From assembly GCA_946480565.1 (NCBI GenBank), contig CAMLKR010000108.1, positions 1 through 7,780 of the forward strand: a stretch of 7,780 bases of DNA. Reading direction: 5' to 3'. The DNA comes from an uncultured Arenimonas sp. GTDB taxonomy: Bacteria > Pseudomonadota > Gammaproteobacteria > Xanthomonadales > Xanthomonadaceae. Both the position numbers and the translations under genes were made by a program. The number at the start of each line of letters is the position of its first letter. The stretch's first letter is position 1. Shown piece after piece: positions 1 to 6,264 of the stretch. Below the pieces are notes generated by a model that was given only the letters and a program-made list of their open reading frames with translations, was not told where the DNA came from and made no database searches.

Positions 1-320
1 GGCACGTCGTCGTCGTAGCGGAAGGCCGAGCTGTTGTCGATGACCACCGCGCCGGCGGCGGCAAACTTGGGCGCGTATTCCTTCGACACCGAGCCGCCGG
101 CGGAGAACAGCGCGATGTCTATGCCGGCCGGGTCGAAGCCGGCCAGGTCCTCGACCACGATCTTCTTCGCGCCGTAATCGATCTTCTCGCCCGCAGATCG
201 GGCGCTGGCCAGCAGGTGCAGGCGGCCGATCGGGAACTGGCGCTCGGCCAGGATGGACAGCATGGTCTCGCCGACGGCGCCGGTGGCGCCGACGATGGCG
301 ACGTTGTAGGTCTTGCTCAT
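1..320 (-). CDS. asd: aspartate-semialdehyde dehydrogenase, N-terminal part (cut by window edge)
   Basis: This cytoplasmic enzyme reduces aspartyl-4-phosphate to aspartate-4-semialdehyde with NADPH, the branch step toward lysine/diaminopimelate, threonine and methionine. The visible 106 residues begin MSKTYNVAIVGATGAVGETM, the Rossmann dinucleotide-binding start of the family, with GATGAVG at residues 11-17. They continue with SAGGS at 73-77 and DNSSAFR at 95-101, both hallmark cofactor/phosphate-site segments. The catalytic cysteine lies beyond the window. The ATG at 318-320 is the start that places the glycine-rich loop where the family has it. The sequence upstream has only a weak GAGA-like ribosome site. 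The gene lies downstream of aroC on the same strand after a 207-bp gap, the order usual in xanthomonads. Identification is secure; full length and the catalytic site cannot be judged. Confidence 0.95.
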   Translation of the reverse strand, partial: MSKTYNVAIVGATGAVGETMLSILAERQFPIGRLHLLASARSAGEKIDYGAKKIVVEDLAGFDPAGIDIALFSAGGSVSKEYAPKFAAAGAVVIDNSSAFRYDDDV

Positions 321-527
321 GGTTCGGGGGTTCTCGTGATATTCGTTGGATGCCGCGGCAAACGCGGAGGGGATGCACCGAACGGATTCGGCCTCAGGCC
401 GGCAGGGAGCAAGGGGCGCCACGCGGGCGCGTCACCGTCCAGGCCGTCCGAGGCGATCGTTTTCGATCGCACCGGCAGCGAGTCTGCGGCGATTTGCGGG
501 CGCTGCCCGGGCGGAAAAGCGGCGAAA
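321..527. other. aroC-asd intergenic region, no credible gene
   Basis: This 207-bp gap lies between the aroC stop and the asd start, both on the minus strand. Short open frames cross it, but they are arginine/proline-rich GC artefacts that run into aroC. On the minus strand a small GC hairpin (stem 497-501 with 505-509, 3-nt loop) follows the aroC stop. It has no U-tract, so it is at best a weak terminator. A poor promoter candidate for asd is TTTGCC (362-357) with TATCAC (341-336), spacer only 15 nt. A 7-bp inverted repeat lies at 453-470. The gap probably holds the asd 5' regulatory region, but no regulator can be named. Confidence 0.5.
453..470. repeat. 7-bp perfect inverted repeat with TTTT centre
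   Basis: The sequence is GCGATCG, TTTT, CGATCGC. It is perfect over both 7-bp arms, contains two GATC sites, and sits about 133-150 bp upstream of the asd ATG. It could be a protein-binding site or a small hairpin. Read on the minus strand the loop is AAAA, so it is not a U-tailed terminator. No known operator is recognised. Confidence 0.5.
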
Positions 528-1628
528 TCATGGCAGCCCCCCCGGCAGGCGCGGCGTCACCGGGCCGACGTCGCCGCACTGGGCGCGGTGACGCAGGGCC
601 TGGTCCATCAGCACCAGGGCCAGCATGGCCTCGCAGATCGGCGGCGCACGCAGGCCGACGCAGGGGTCGTGGCGGCCGGTGGTGATAACTTCGACCGGCC
701 GGCCGTGGATGTCCACGGTGTCACCCGGCAGGCGCAGGCTGGAGGTGGGCTTGAAGGCCACCGAACACGTGATGGCCTGGCCGCTGCTGATTCCGCCCAG
801 GATGCCGCCCGCATGGTTGCTGGCGAAGCCGGCCGGCGACATCAGGTCGCGGTGCTCGCTGCCCTTCTGCCCGATGCTGGCGAAACCGGCGCCGATCTCG
901 ACACCCTTCACCGCGTTGATGGACATCATCGCCGCGGCGATCTCGGCGTCGAGCTTGCCGTAGACGGGCTCGCCCCAGCCCGGCGGCACGTTCAGCGCCT
1001 GCACGTCCACGCGCGCGCCGACCGAATCGCCGGACTTGCGCAGCGCGTCCATGTAGGCCTCGAGCTCGGCGGCCTGGCCGGCGTCGGGCCAGAAGAAATC
1101 ATTGCCCTCGACCGCGGCCCAGTCGAAGGCGCGCGGACGCACGTCGGCGATCTGCGCGACGCAGGCGCGCACGGTGATGCCGTACTTTTCCGCCAGCCAC
1201 TTCTTGGCGATCACGGCCGCGGCCACACGCATCGTCGTTTCGCGCGCCGAGCTGCGCCCTCCGCCGCGGGGATCCCGGATGCCGTACTTCTGCCAATAGG
1301 TGTAGTCGGCGTGGCCGGGGCGGAACTGCTCAGAGATCTTCGCGTAATCCTTGCTGCGCGCGTCGGTGTTGCGCACCAGCAGGCCGATCGGCGTGCCGGT
1401 GGTGCGGCCTTCGTACACCCCGCTGAGGATCTCGACCTCGTCGGCCTCGTGGCGCTGCGAGGTGTGGCGCGACTTTCCGGTGGCGCGACGGCCCAGATCG
1501 GTACGGAAGTCCTCGGGCGCGATGGCGATGCCCGGCGGGCAGCCGTCCAGCACGCAGCCGATCGCCGGCCCGTGGCTTTCGCCGAAGGTGGTGATCCGCA
1601 GCAGCCGGCCGAAGCTGTTGTCGCTCAT
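528..1628 (-). CDS. aroC: chorismate synthase
   Basis: AroC converts 5-enolpyruvylshikimate-3-phosphate to chorismate with loss of phosphate, the last shikimate step, and needs reduced FMN. The 366 residues match the bacterial family (E. coli about 361). Family signatures appear in order: GESHG at 16-20, with the conserved His19; GHAD at 105-108, with the conserved His106; [11 protein letters not shown] at 121-131; NHAGGILGG at 271-279; and GRHDPCVG at 318-325. The start MSDNSFG with the FMN-site signature shortly after is typical, so the ATG at 1626-1628 is taken as correct. It lies 9 bp after the prmB stop on the same strand, so the two are probably co-transcribed. A GGAG inside the end of prmB, well upstream of the ATG, is the only ribosome-site candidate. 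A polar C-terminal tail (about 347-366) follows the conserved core and looks dispensable. Confidence 0.97.
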   Translation of the reverse strand: MSDNSFGRLLRITTFGESHGPAIGCVLDGCPPGIAIAPEDFRTDLGRRATGKSRHTSQRHEADEVEILSGVYEGRTTGTPIGLLVRNTDARSKDYAKISEQFRPGHADYTYWQKYGIRDPRGGGRSSARETTMRVAAAVIAKKWLAEKYGITVRACVAQIADVRPRAFDWAAVEGNDFFWPDAGQAAELEAYMDALRKSGDSVGARVDVQALNVPPGWGEPVYGKLDAEIAAAMMSINAVKGVEIGAGFASIGQKGSEHRDLMSPAGFASNHAGGILGGISSGQAITCSVAFKPTSSLRLPGDTVDIHGRPVEVITTGRHDPCVGLRAPPICEAMLALVLMDQALRHRAQCGDVGPVTPRLPGGLP

Positions 1629-1637
1629 GCGCGCGGC

Positions 1638-2558
1638 TCAGCTCCGTCGCGCATCGGCCAGGGCCTTGATGCGGGCGTGGTGGGCGACGATGTCCTCGCG
1701 CTCGATCACGAAGATGCCCATCTGGCCGACCTTGAACTCGACCCAGGCGAAGGGCAGTTCGGGCAGCAGCTCCACCAGGGCGCGTTCGCTCTCGCCCACT
1801 TCGCAGATCAGCAGGCCGTTTTCGCTCAGGTGCCGCGGTGCGTCGCGCAGGATCTCCAGCGCCAGGTCCAGGCCGTCGTCGCCGGCGCGCAGGCCCATCT
1901 CGGGCTCGTGCGAGTACTCCTTCGGCAGCGCGTCGGTCTCGGCGTGGGTGACGTAGGGCGGATTGGTGACGATCAGGTCGTAGACCTCGCCGTCGAGGTT
2001 CTTGAAAAGGTCGGAATGGATCAGGCGCACGTTGCGCGCCTCCAGCCGCTCGACGTTCTCGCGCGCCAGGGCCAGCGCGTCCTCGCTCAGGTCCACCGCG
2101 TCCACCTGCCAGTGCGGGTGGTAGTGCGCGGTGGCGATGGCGATGCAACCCGAACCCGTGCACATGTCGAGCGCCCGGTTCACCTCGCGGCCGCCGAGCC
2201 AGGGCTCGAAGCCCGACTCGATCAGTTCGGCGATCGGCGAACGCGGCACCAGGGCGCGCGGGTCGGACTTGAAGCTCAGGCCGGCGAACCAGGCCTCGCC
2301 GGTGAGGTAGCAGGCCGGGATGCGTTCGTTGATGCGACGCGAGAACAGCGCCAGCACTTCCTGCTTCTCGTCGGCGGTCAGGCGCGCCTGGCCGTAGGCC
2401 GGGCCCAGGTCGTGCGGCAGGTGCAGGGCGTGCAGGACCAGCTGGGTGGCTTCGTCCAGGGCGTTGTCGTGGCTGTGCCCGAAGCTCAGGCCGGCGGCGC
2501 CGAAGCGGCTCGTCCCGTAGCGGATGAAGTCGATGATGGTCTGAAGCTCGGCCGGCAT
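1638..2558 (-). CDS. prmB: ribosomal protein uL3 N5-glutamine methyltransferase PrmB
   Basis: PrmB methylates a glutamine side chain of ribosomal protein L3 using S-adenosylmethionine during 50S assembly. The 306-residue protein has an N-terminal helical substrate domain (about 1-120), a glycine-rich SAM motif I, DMCTGSGCIA at 131-140, an acidic VDLSED (155-160) after the second strand, and the catalytic NPPY at 199-202 that binds the target amide. The N-terminus (IIDFIRYGTSRF near residue 8, LSFGHSHDNALDEA near 24) is the PrmB type and separates it from PrmC/HemK, which methylates release factors. The leader carries AAGGA (minus strand of 2570-2574), about 11 nt before the ATG, which is rather distant. 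It is the first gene of a probable prmB-aroC operon and is divergent from the SCO1 gene. Confidence 0.95.
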   Translation of the reverse strand: MPAELQTIIDFIRYGTSRFGAAGLSFGHSHDNALDEATQLVLHALHLPHDLGPAYGQARLTADEKQEVLALFSRRINERIPACYLTGEAWFAGLSFKSDPRALVPRSPIAELIESGFEPWLGGREVNRALDMCTGSGCIAIATAHYHPHWQVDAVDLSEDALALARENVERLEARNVRLIHSDLFKNLDGEVYDLIVTNPPYVTHAETDALPKEYSHEPEMGLRAGDDGLDLALEILRDAPRHLSENGLLICEVGESERALVELLPELPFAWVEFKVGQMGIFVIEREDIVAHHARIKALADARRS

Positions 2559-2585
2559 GTGCTTGAAATTCCTTGTGATGGCTCG

Positions 2586-2591
2586 AGTATA
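2586..2591 (-). promoter_or_regulatory. candidate -10 box for prmB-aroC
   Basis: Read on the minus strand the bases are TATACT, five of six matching TATAAT. They lie 27 nt before the prmB ATG, so transcription would begin near 2579 and leave a leader of about 20 nt that includes the AAGGA ribosome site. No good -35 box is seen at the usual distance; the bases there read CGCAAT. The box overlaps the arm of the inverted repeat shared with the opposite promoter. Confidence 0.45.
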
Positions 2592-2608
2592 GCCGTGCCC
2601 CGGCTATA
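2588..2608. repeat. 8-bp perfect inverted repeat spanning the divergent promoters
   Basis: TATAGCCG (2588-2595) and CGGCTATA (2601-2608) are exact reverse complements around the 5-nt centre TGCCC. Each arm contains most of a -10 box, one facing prmB and one facing the SCO1 gene. The symmetry may simply reflect two -10 boxes with the same CGGC prefix, or it may also be a regulator site. The arms are not flanked by a U-run, so a terminator is unlikely. Confidence 0.6.
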
Positions 2609-2610
2609 AT
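2605..2610 (+). promoter_or_regulatory. consensus -10 box (TATAAT) for the SCO1-psd pair
   Basis: A perfect TATAAT lies 31 nt before the GTG start of the SCO1-family gene, predicting a start of transcription near 2617 and a leader of about 25 nt. The hexamer at the usual -35 distance (2582-2587, CTCGAG) is poor, so the promoter would depend mainly on its -10 or on an activator. A perfect TATAAT is notable in such GC-rich sequence. Confidence 0.55.
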
Positions 2611-2632
2611 TGCGGCCCTCGCCCGCTGTCCC

Positions 2633-2637
2633 GGAAG
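2633..2637 (+). promoter_or_regulatory. ribosome binding site supporting the GTG start at 2642
   Basis: GGAAG ends 4 nt before the GTG at 2642. There is no ATG in frame nearby; the first internal Met is residue 171. This purine run therefore supports the GTG as the start of the SCO1-family protein. Confidence 0.5.
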
Positions 2638-2641
2638 ACCC

Positions 2642-3310
2642 GTGTTCAATCGCCGCAACCTGCTCATCGTATTGGCCGCGCTCGCGGCCGGACTCGGCTT
2701 CTGGGCCGCCCAGGTGGCGTTCGCGCCGGGAGCGACACCGGCGGGGGCGACGGCCGACGCCGCCGGCCCGGCCGTGGACCCGGCCTCGCTCAAGGCGGTG
2801 CGGCTGTTCCCGCGGCCGCGCGCGATTCCCGGTTTCGCGCTCCAGCAGTCGGACGGCACGCCGCTGGCGCCGCAGGAACTGCTCGGCCGCTGGACCGTGG
2901 TCTTCCTCGGCTTCACCCATTGCCCGGACGTCTGCCCGACCACGCTGACCGAGCTGGCCCAGGCCCAGGCCGAATGGGCGGCGCTGCCCGAGGCGCGGCG
3001 GCCGCAGGTCCTGTTCGTGTCGGTGGACCCCGAGCGCGACACTCCGGCCAAGACCGGCGAATACGCCGCCTACTTCAACCCCACCACCCTGGCCGCCACC
3101 GCGCCCGAGCCGGCCCTGGGCCAGTTCGCCGCCGGCCTGGGCCTGGTCTACATGAAGGTCGCCACCAACGACGGCGACTACACCATGGACCACAGCTCGG
3201 CCCTGGTGGTGATCGATCCGCAGGGCCGCCAGGCCGGCCTGATCCGCCCGCCCCTGGTGCCGACCGACATCGCCGCCGACCTGGCCACGCTGACGGAGGC
3301 CACGCCGTGA
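2642..3310 (+). CDS. SCO1/SenC family copper chaperone
   Basis: SCO1/SenC/PrrC proteins are membrane-anchored thioredoxin-fold proteins on the periplasmic side. They bind copper and help build the CuA or CuB centre of cytochrome oxidase, or act as thiol reductases. The 222 residues begin with a short basic N-terminus and a hydrophobic anchor (about 7-27). An Ala/Pro/Gly-rich linker follows, then the SCO domain from about residue 55. The copper-binding set is complete: CPDVC at 94-98 (Cys94, Cys98) and His184 in TMDHSS. The family segment SVDPERDTP is at 127-135. The anchor has no lipobox cysteine, so it should be an uncleaved inner-membrane anchor. Its stop overlaps the start of psd by 4 nt, so the two are probably translationally coupled. 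No oxidase genes are in view. Confidence 0.93.
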   Translation: MFNRRNLLIVLAALAAGLGFWAAQVAFAPGATPAGATADAAGPAVDPASLKAVRLFPRPRAIPGFALQQSDGTPLAPQELLGRWTVVFLGFTHCPDVCPTTLTELAQAQAEWAALPEARRPQVLFVSVDPERDTPAKTGEYAAYFNPTTLAATAPEPALGQFAAGLGLVYMKVATNDGDYTMDHSSALVVIDPQGRQAGLIRPPLVPTDIAADLATLTEATP

Positions 3311-4152
3311 GCCCGAAGGTCTTCCTGCAGTACGTGCTGCCGCACCGCCTGCTGTCGCGTTTCGCCTACGGCGTGGCGCGCACGCGCACGGGCTGGTTCA
3401 AGAACTGGCTGATCCAGCTCGTGGTACGCAAGTTCAACGTGGACATGGCCGAGGCAGCCGATCCGGTCGCGACCAACTACCTGCACTTCAACGCCTTCTT
3501 CACCCGCGAACTCAAGCCGGGCGTGCGCACGGCGGACGCCGATCCGGCGACCCTGGTGATGCCGGCCGACGGCAAGATCAGCCAGGCCGGCCGCATCGAG
3601 GCCGGCCGCATCTTCCAGGCCAAGGGCCAGGCCTTCACGGCCGCCGAGCTGCTGGGCAGCGAGGCGATGGCCGCGCCCTACGCCGACGGCTGGTTCGCCA
3701 ACATCTACCTGTCGCCGCGCGACTACCATCGGGTGCACATGCCCTGGACCGGCACCCTGGTGGAAACGCTGCACGTGCCGGGCCGCCTGTTCACGGTCGC
3801 GCCCTGGGGCGTGCAGGCGATCCCGCGGCTGTTCGCGCGCAACGAGCGCCTGGTCTGCCACTTCGAGACCGACTTCGGGCCGATGTGTTCGGTGATGGTC
3901 GGCGCCCTGCTGGTGTCGGGCGTCGAAACCGTGTGGAACGGCGAGGAGATCCCGGCCTACGCCCACAAGCCGGTGCGCCGGGACTGGCGCGGCCAGGGCA
4001 TCACCCTCGCCCGCTTCGCCGAGATGGCGCGCTTCAACTACGGCTCCACCGTGATCCTGCTGTTCCCGCGCGACGTCGTGGCGCTGGACCATTTCGCCAC
4101 CGAAACGCCCACCCGCGTCGGCCAGCGGCTCGGCCGCGTCCTGCCCCGGTAA
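3307..4152 (+). CDS. psd: phosphatidylserine decarboxylase proenzyme
   Basis: Psd decarboxylates phosphatidylserine to phosphatidylethanolamine at the inner membrane. It cleaves itself to generate a pyruvoyl cofactor. The 281-residue proenzyme has the processing triad in family positions: Asp88 in PADGKI, His144 in DYHRVHMP, and Ser247 in FNYGST (243-248). Cleavage between Gly246 and Ser247 would leave a large beta chain of 246 residues and a 35-residue alpha chain carrying the pyruvoyl group. The N-terminus ([18 protein letters not shown]) is basic and amphipathic, as in membrane-associated Psd enzymes. I chose GTG at 3307 because it gives the usual xanthomonad N-terminus; the open frame extends upstream only as an out-of-frame reading of the SCO1 gene. 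The GTGA overlap (start GTG 3307-3309, SCO1 stop TGA 3308-3310) implies coupled translation. The processing motif is FNYGST where E. coli has LGST, a variant I recall as normal for this lineage. Confidence 0.96.
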   Translation: MSPKVFLQYVLPHRLLSRFAYGVARTRTGWFKNWLIQLVVRKFNVDMAEAADPVATNYLHFNAFFTRELKPGVRTADADPATLVMPADGKISQAGRIEAGRIFQAKGQAFTAAELLGSEAMAAPYADGWFANIYLSPRDYHRVHMPWTGTLVETLHVPGRLFTVAPWGVQAIPRLFARNERLVCHFETDFGPMCSVMVGALLVSGVETVWNGEEIPAYAHKPVRRDWRGQGITLARFAEMARFNYGSTVILLFPRDVVALDHFATETPTRVGQRLGRVLPR

Positions 4153-4178
4153 CGGGCCGGGCCGACCGCGCGGAACTT

Positions 4179-4199
4179 GCCCCGGCACCGTTCCGGGGC
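4179..4199 (+). terminator. GC hairpin after psd (weak terminator candidate)
   Basis: GCCCCGG (4179-4185) pairs perfectly with CCGGGGC (4193-4199) around a 7-nt loop, 27 nt after the psd stop. It is followed by CTTAGACT, which is not a real U-tract, so intrinsic termination would be weak. It also overlaps the expected -35/spacer region of the proposed bpt promoter, so it could affect that instead. Confidence 0.35.
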
Positions 4200-4201
4200 C
4201 T

Positions 4202-4207
4202 TAGACT
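4202..4207 (+). promoter_or_regulatory. candidate -10 box for bpt (leaderless start)
   Basis: TAGACT lies 6 nt before the bpt ATG at 4214, so a transcript starting at the usual distance would begin at or next to the A of the ATG. A loose -35 (TTGCCC, 4177-4182) sits 19 nt upstream of it. There is no Shine-Dalgarno sequence in front of the ATG, which fits a leaderless mRNA. Confidence 0.4.
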
Positions 4208-4213
4208 GTCGGC

Positions 4214-4927
4214 ATGGGCAACCAGCACGCCATCCGGCTGTTCCAGACACTTGAGCACCCCTGCGGCTACTGGCCCGACCGGCTGTCGCGCGACCTGATC
4301 ATCGATCCGGCCGACCCGCACCTGCCCAGCGTGTTCGCGCAGGCGCTGTCGATGGGCTTCCGGCGCTCCGGCGGCCACGTCTACCGTCCCTACTGCAACG
4401 GCTGCCGCGCCTGCATCTCGGTGCGCATCCCGGTCGCCGGGTTCCGGCCCAACCGGAGCCAGAAGCGCTGCCTGGCGCGCAACGCCGACCTCGAACTGCG
4501 CATCGTCCCGCCCAAACGCACCGCCGAGAACTTCGCGCTCTACCGCCGCTACCTCGATACCCGCCACGTCGGCGGCGGCATGGACGACCCGGCGCCGGAG
4601 AACTTCGACGCCTTCCTGGCCTGCGGATGGAGCCCGACCCAGTTCATGGAGTTCCGGCTCGACGGCGCGCTGGTCGCACTGGCGGTGACCGACGTAGTGC
4701 CGAAGGCGCTGTCGGCGGTGTACACCTTCTATGCGCCCGAACACGCGGCGCGCAGCCTGGGCACCTACGCCATCCTGCGCCAGGTGCAGCGCGCGATCGA
4801 GGACGGCCGCGACCACGTCTACCTCGGTTTCTGGCTCGACGGCCATCCGAAGATGGCCTACAAACGCGGCTTCCGGCCGCTCGAATTCCTCGACGGCGCC
4901 ACCTGGCGCCCGATGCCCGCCGACTGA
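4214..4927 (+). CDS. bpt: aspartate/glutamate leucyltransferase (bacterial ATE/Bpt family)
   Basis: Bpt transfers leucine (arginine in some relatives) from aminoacyl-tRNA to proteins with N-terminal Asp or Glu, marking them for ClpS/ClpAP degradation in the bacterial N-end rule pathway. The 237 residues have the family layout. The ATE N-terminal domain (about 8-80) carries the cysteine cluster Cys17, Cys61, Cys64 and Cys67 (YCNGCRAC at 60-67). The GNAT-like C-terminal domain contains the conserved run [20 protein letters not shown] and, later, YLGFW and KMAYK. The length is close to the usual 235-255. The ATG at 4214 lies shortly before the conserved RLFQTLEH segment and is preferred. It is 61 bp after psd, with a hairpin and possible own promoter between. 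No clpS or clpA is in view. Leucyl versus arginyl specificity cannot be read with certainty; the compact bacterial form favours leucyl. Confidence 0.93.
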   Translation: MGNQHAIRLFQTLEHPCGYWPDRLSRDLIIDPADPHLPSVFAQALSMGFRRSGGHVYRPYCNGCRACISVRIPVAGFRPNRSQKRCLARNADLELRIVPPKRTAENFALYRRYLDTRHVGGGMDDPAPENFDAFLACGWSPTQFMEFRLDGALVALAVTDVVPKALSAVYTFYAPEHAARSLGTYAILRQVQRAIEDGRDHVYLGFWLDGHPKMAYKRGFRPLEFLDGATWRPMPAD

Positions 4928-4935
4928 TTTGCGGG

Positions 4936-4941
4936 CACAAT
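4936..4941 (+). promoter_or_regulatory. candidate -10 box for the lipoprotein gene (leaderless start)
   Basis: CACAAT lies 7 nt before the ATG at 4949, within the 21-nt gap after the bpt stop. No purine-rich ribosome site is present between bpt and the ATG. The spacing repeats that seen before bpt and suggests a transcript starting at the ATG. The box matches TATAAT at four of six positions and no clear -35 is seen. Confidence 0.35.
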
Positions 4942-4948
4942 CGCGCCC

Positions 4949-6169
4949 ATGCGCTTCCCTGCCCCCTTGTCCGCCGGCCTGCTGGCCGTTCTCCTCGCCG
5001 GATGCAGCGGCCCCGCCGCCGAGGCTTCGCGCCCGAACGACGCGATGACCGCCGCCATGCCCCTGCGTTTCGCCACCCTCAACACCTCGCTGTACGACGA
5101 AGAACACGGCGGACTGATCGCGCGCCTGGACCAGGGCGACGAGGACGCACGCAATATCGCCGCCATCGTCCAGCACCAGCGCCCGGACGTGCTGCTGCTG
5201 AACGAATTCGACTACGACGCCGCCGGGCTGGCCGCGGACCTGTTCCAGCGGCGCTACCTGGAGGTCGGCCAGTTCGGCGAACAACCCATCCGCTACCCCT
5301 ACCGCTACCTGGCCGAGGTGAACACCGGCGTGCCCAGCGGCCTGGACCTGGACGGCGATGGCCGGATCGGCGGCGAAGGCCGCTTCCACGGCAACGACGC
5401 CTGGGGCTACGGCCTGCACCCGGGCCAGTACGGCATGCTTGTGCTCTCGAAGTACCCGATCGACGCAGCCGCCGCACGCAGCTTCCGGCTGCTGCGCTGG
5501 AGCACGATGCCCGGCGCACTGGAACCGAAACATCCCGACGGCCGCGCCTTCTACCCGGCCGAGGTCTGGACGCAGCTGCGGCTGAGCTCCAAGTCGCACT
5601 GGGACCTGCCGATCGACACGCCGCAGGGCCGCATCCACCTGCTGGCCGCGCACCCGACGCCGCCGGTGTTCGACGGCCCCGAGCGCCGCAATGCCGCGCG
5701 CAACCACGACGAGATCCGGCTCTGGGCCGAATACCTGTCGCCCGGCGACAAGCCCTGGCTCTGCGACGACGCCGGCCGCTGCGGCGGCCTGCCCGAGGGC
5801 GAGCGCTTCGTGATCGCCGGCGACTACAACGCCGACCCGGCCGACGGCGGCAGCCTGCCCGGCGCCATCCATCAGTTGCTCGAACACCCGCGCGTGCTGC
5901 GGTTCGCCACGCCGCGCAGCGAGGGCGCGGTGGCGTCGGCGCTGGCGGTCGGCGGCGGCAACGTCGGCCAGAAGTCCTCACCGGCGCACGACACCGCCTC
6001 GTTCGGGCCACGCAACGGCAATTACCGCGTGGACTACGTGCTGCCCTCGGTGGGCCTGCCGGTGAAGGCGAGCGGGGTGTTCTGGCCGCGCGAGGGCGAG
6101 CGCGGCGTCGAATGGCTGCAGGCCACCGACCACCGCCTCGTCTGGGTCGACCTCCAGACACCGCAGTAA
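4949..6169 (+). CDS. predicted lipoprotein of the endonuclease/exonuclease/phosphatase (EEP) family
   Basis: This is a secreted EEP-fold metal-dependent phosphoesterase with unknown substrate; the family includes DNase I-like nucleases, sphingomyelinases and inositol phosphatases. The 406 residues begin with a lipoprotein signal peptide: hydrophobic LLAVLLAGC ending in lipobox LAGC with Cys19. Mature protein should be anchored by lipid, on the periplasmic side or outer membrane. EEP motifs occur in order: LNTS (44-47), LNEFD with Glu86, AAHPTPP with His235, GDYNADP with Asp292 and Asn294, YRVDYVL with Asp362, and TDHRLV with Asp394 and His395. The full catalytic set is therefore present. An acidic loop, DLDGDGRIGGEG (133-144), resembles an EF-hand calcium loop. 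Cys272 and Cys278 are the only other cysteines and could form a disulfide. It lies 21 bp after bpt. A nuclease or a phosphodiesterase role is equally possible. Confidence 0.88.
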   Translation: MRFPAPLSAGLLAVLLAGCSGPAAEASRPNDAMTAAMPLRFATLNTSLYDEEHGGLIARLDQGDEDARNIAAIVQHQRPDVLLLNEFDYDAAGLAADLFQRRYLEVGQFGEQPIRYPYRYLAEVNTGVPSGLDLDGDGRIGGEGRFHGNDAWGYGLHPGQYGMLVLSKYPIDAAAARSFRLLRWSTMPGALEPKHPDGRAFYPAEVWTQLRLSSKSHWDLPIDTPQGRIHLLAAHPTPPVFDGPERRNAARNHDEIRLWAEYLSPGDKPWLCDDAGRCGGLPEGERFVIAGDYNADPADGGSLPGAIHQLLEHPRVLRFATPRSEGAVASALAVGGGNVGQKSSPAHDTASFGPRNGNYRVDYVLPSVGLPVKASGVFWPREGERGVEWLQATDHRLVWVDLQTPQ

Positions 6170-6221
6170 CCCGCTGGAGGGCACGGGGGTCTGCGTTCAA
6201 GTTCGCGGCCACCACTGGGGC

Positions 6222-6227
6222 TAGGAT
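6222..6227 (+). promoter_or_regulatory. candidate -10 box for the H1-like gene
   Basis: TAGGAT sits 37 nt before the ATG at 6265, in the 95-bp gap after the lipoprotein gene. It predicts a leader of about 30 nt that includes the strong ribosome site. The -35 side is unclear: TTCAAG at 6196-6201 is 20 nt away, longer than ideal. Confidence 0.35.
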
Positions 6228-6250
6228 GGGTTGCCGCCCGCCGAATCCCG

Positions 6251-6257
6251 AAGGAGA
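6251..6257 (+). promoter_or_regulatory. strong Shine-Dalgarno that sets the H1-like start
   Basis: AAGGAGA is followed by a 7-nt spacer and the ATG at 6265. This is the best ribosome site in the window. It fixes the start even though the reading frame is open far upstream, out of frame with the lipoprotein gene. Confidence 0.8.
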
Positions 6258-6264
6258 CGCTGCG

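Noticed and set aside
394..579. Small minus-strand open frame (61 codons) in the aroC-asd gap
   Set aside because: It overlaps the aroC end, is Arg/Pro-rich, and I see no good ribosome site or family resemblance.
216..2609. Very long plus-strand open frame (797 codons) across the prmB and aroC region
   Set aside because: It is antisense to two clearly recognised genes, has the Ala/Gly/Arg/Val/His-rich look of a GC shadow frame, and no domain is recognisable.
1330..3051. Minus-strand 573-codon frame covering the prmB/SCO1 divergent region
   Set aside because: It is in a different frame from prmB and antisense to the SCO1 gene; no motif supports it.
2920..3306. N-terminal extension of Psd into the SCO1 gene, as a possible fusion
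   Set aside because: The extension is an out-of-frame reading of the SCO1-family gene, and Psd starting at 3307 has normal family length and N-terminus.
4034..5887. Long minus-strand open frame (617 codons) antisense to psd, bpt and the lipoprotein gene
   Set aside because: All three sense genes show intact family motifs; the antisense frame is open because high third-position GC removes stop codons.
4627..6264. Upstream extension of the H1-like reading frame to a 793-codon protein
   Set aside because: The extension overlaps bpt and the lipoprotein gene out of frame and is Arg/Pro-rich; the AAGGAGA at 6251 fixes the start at 6265.
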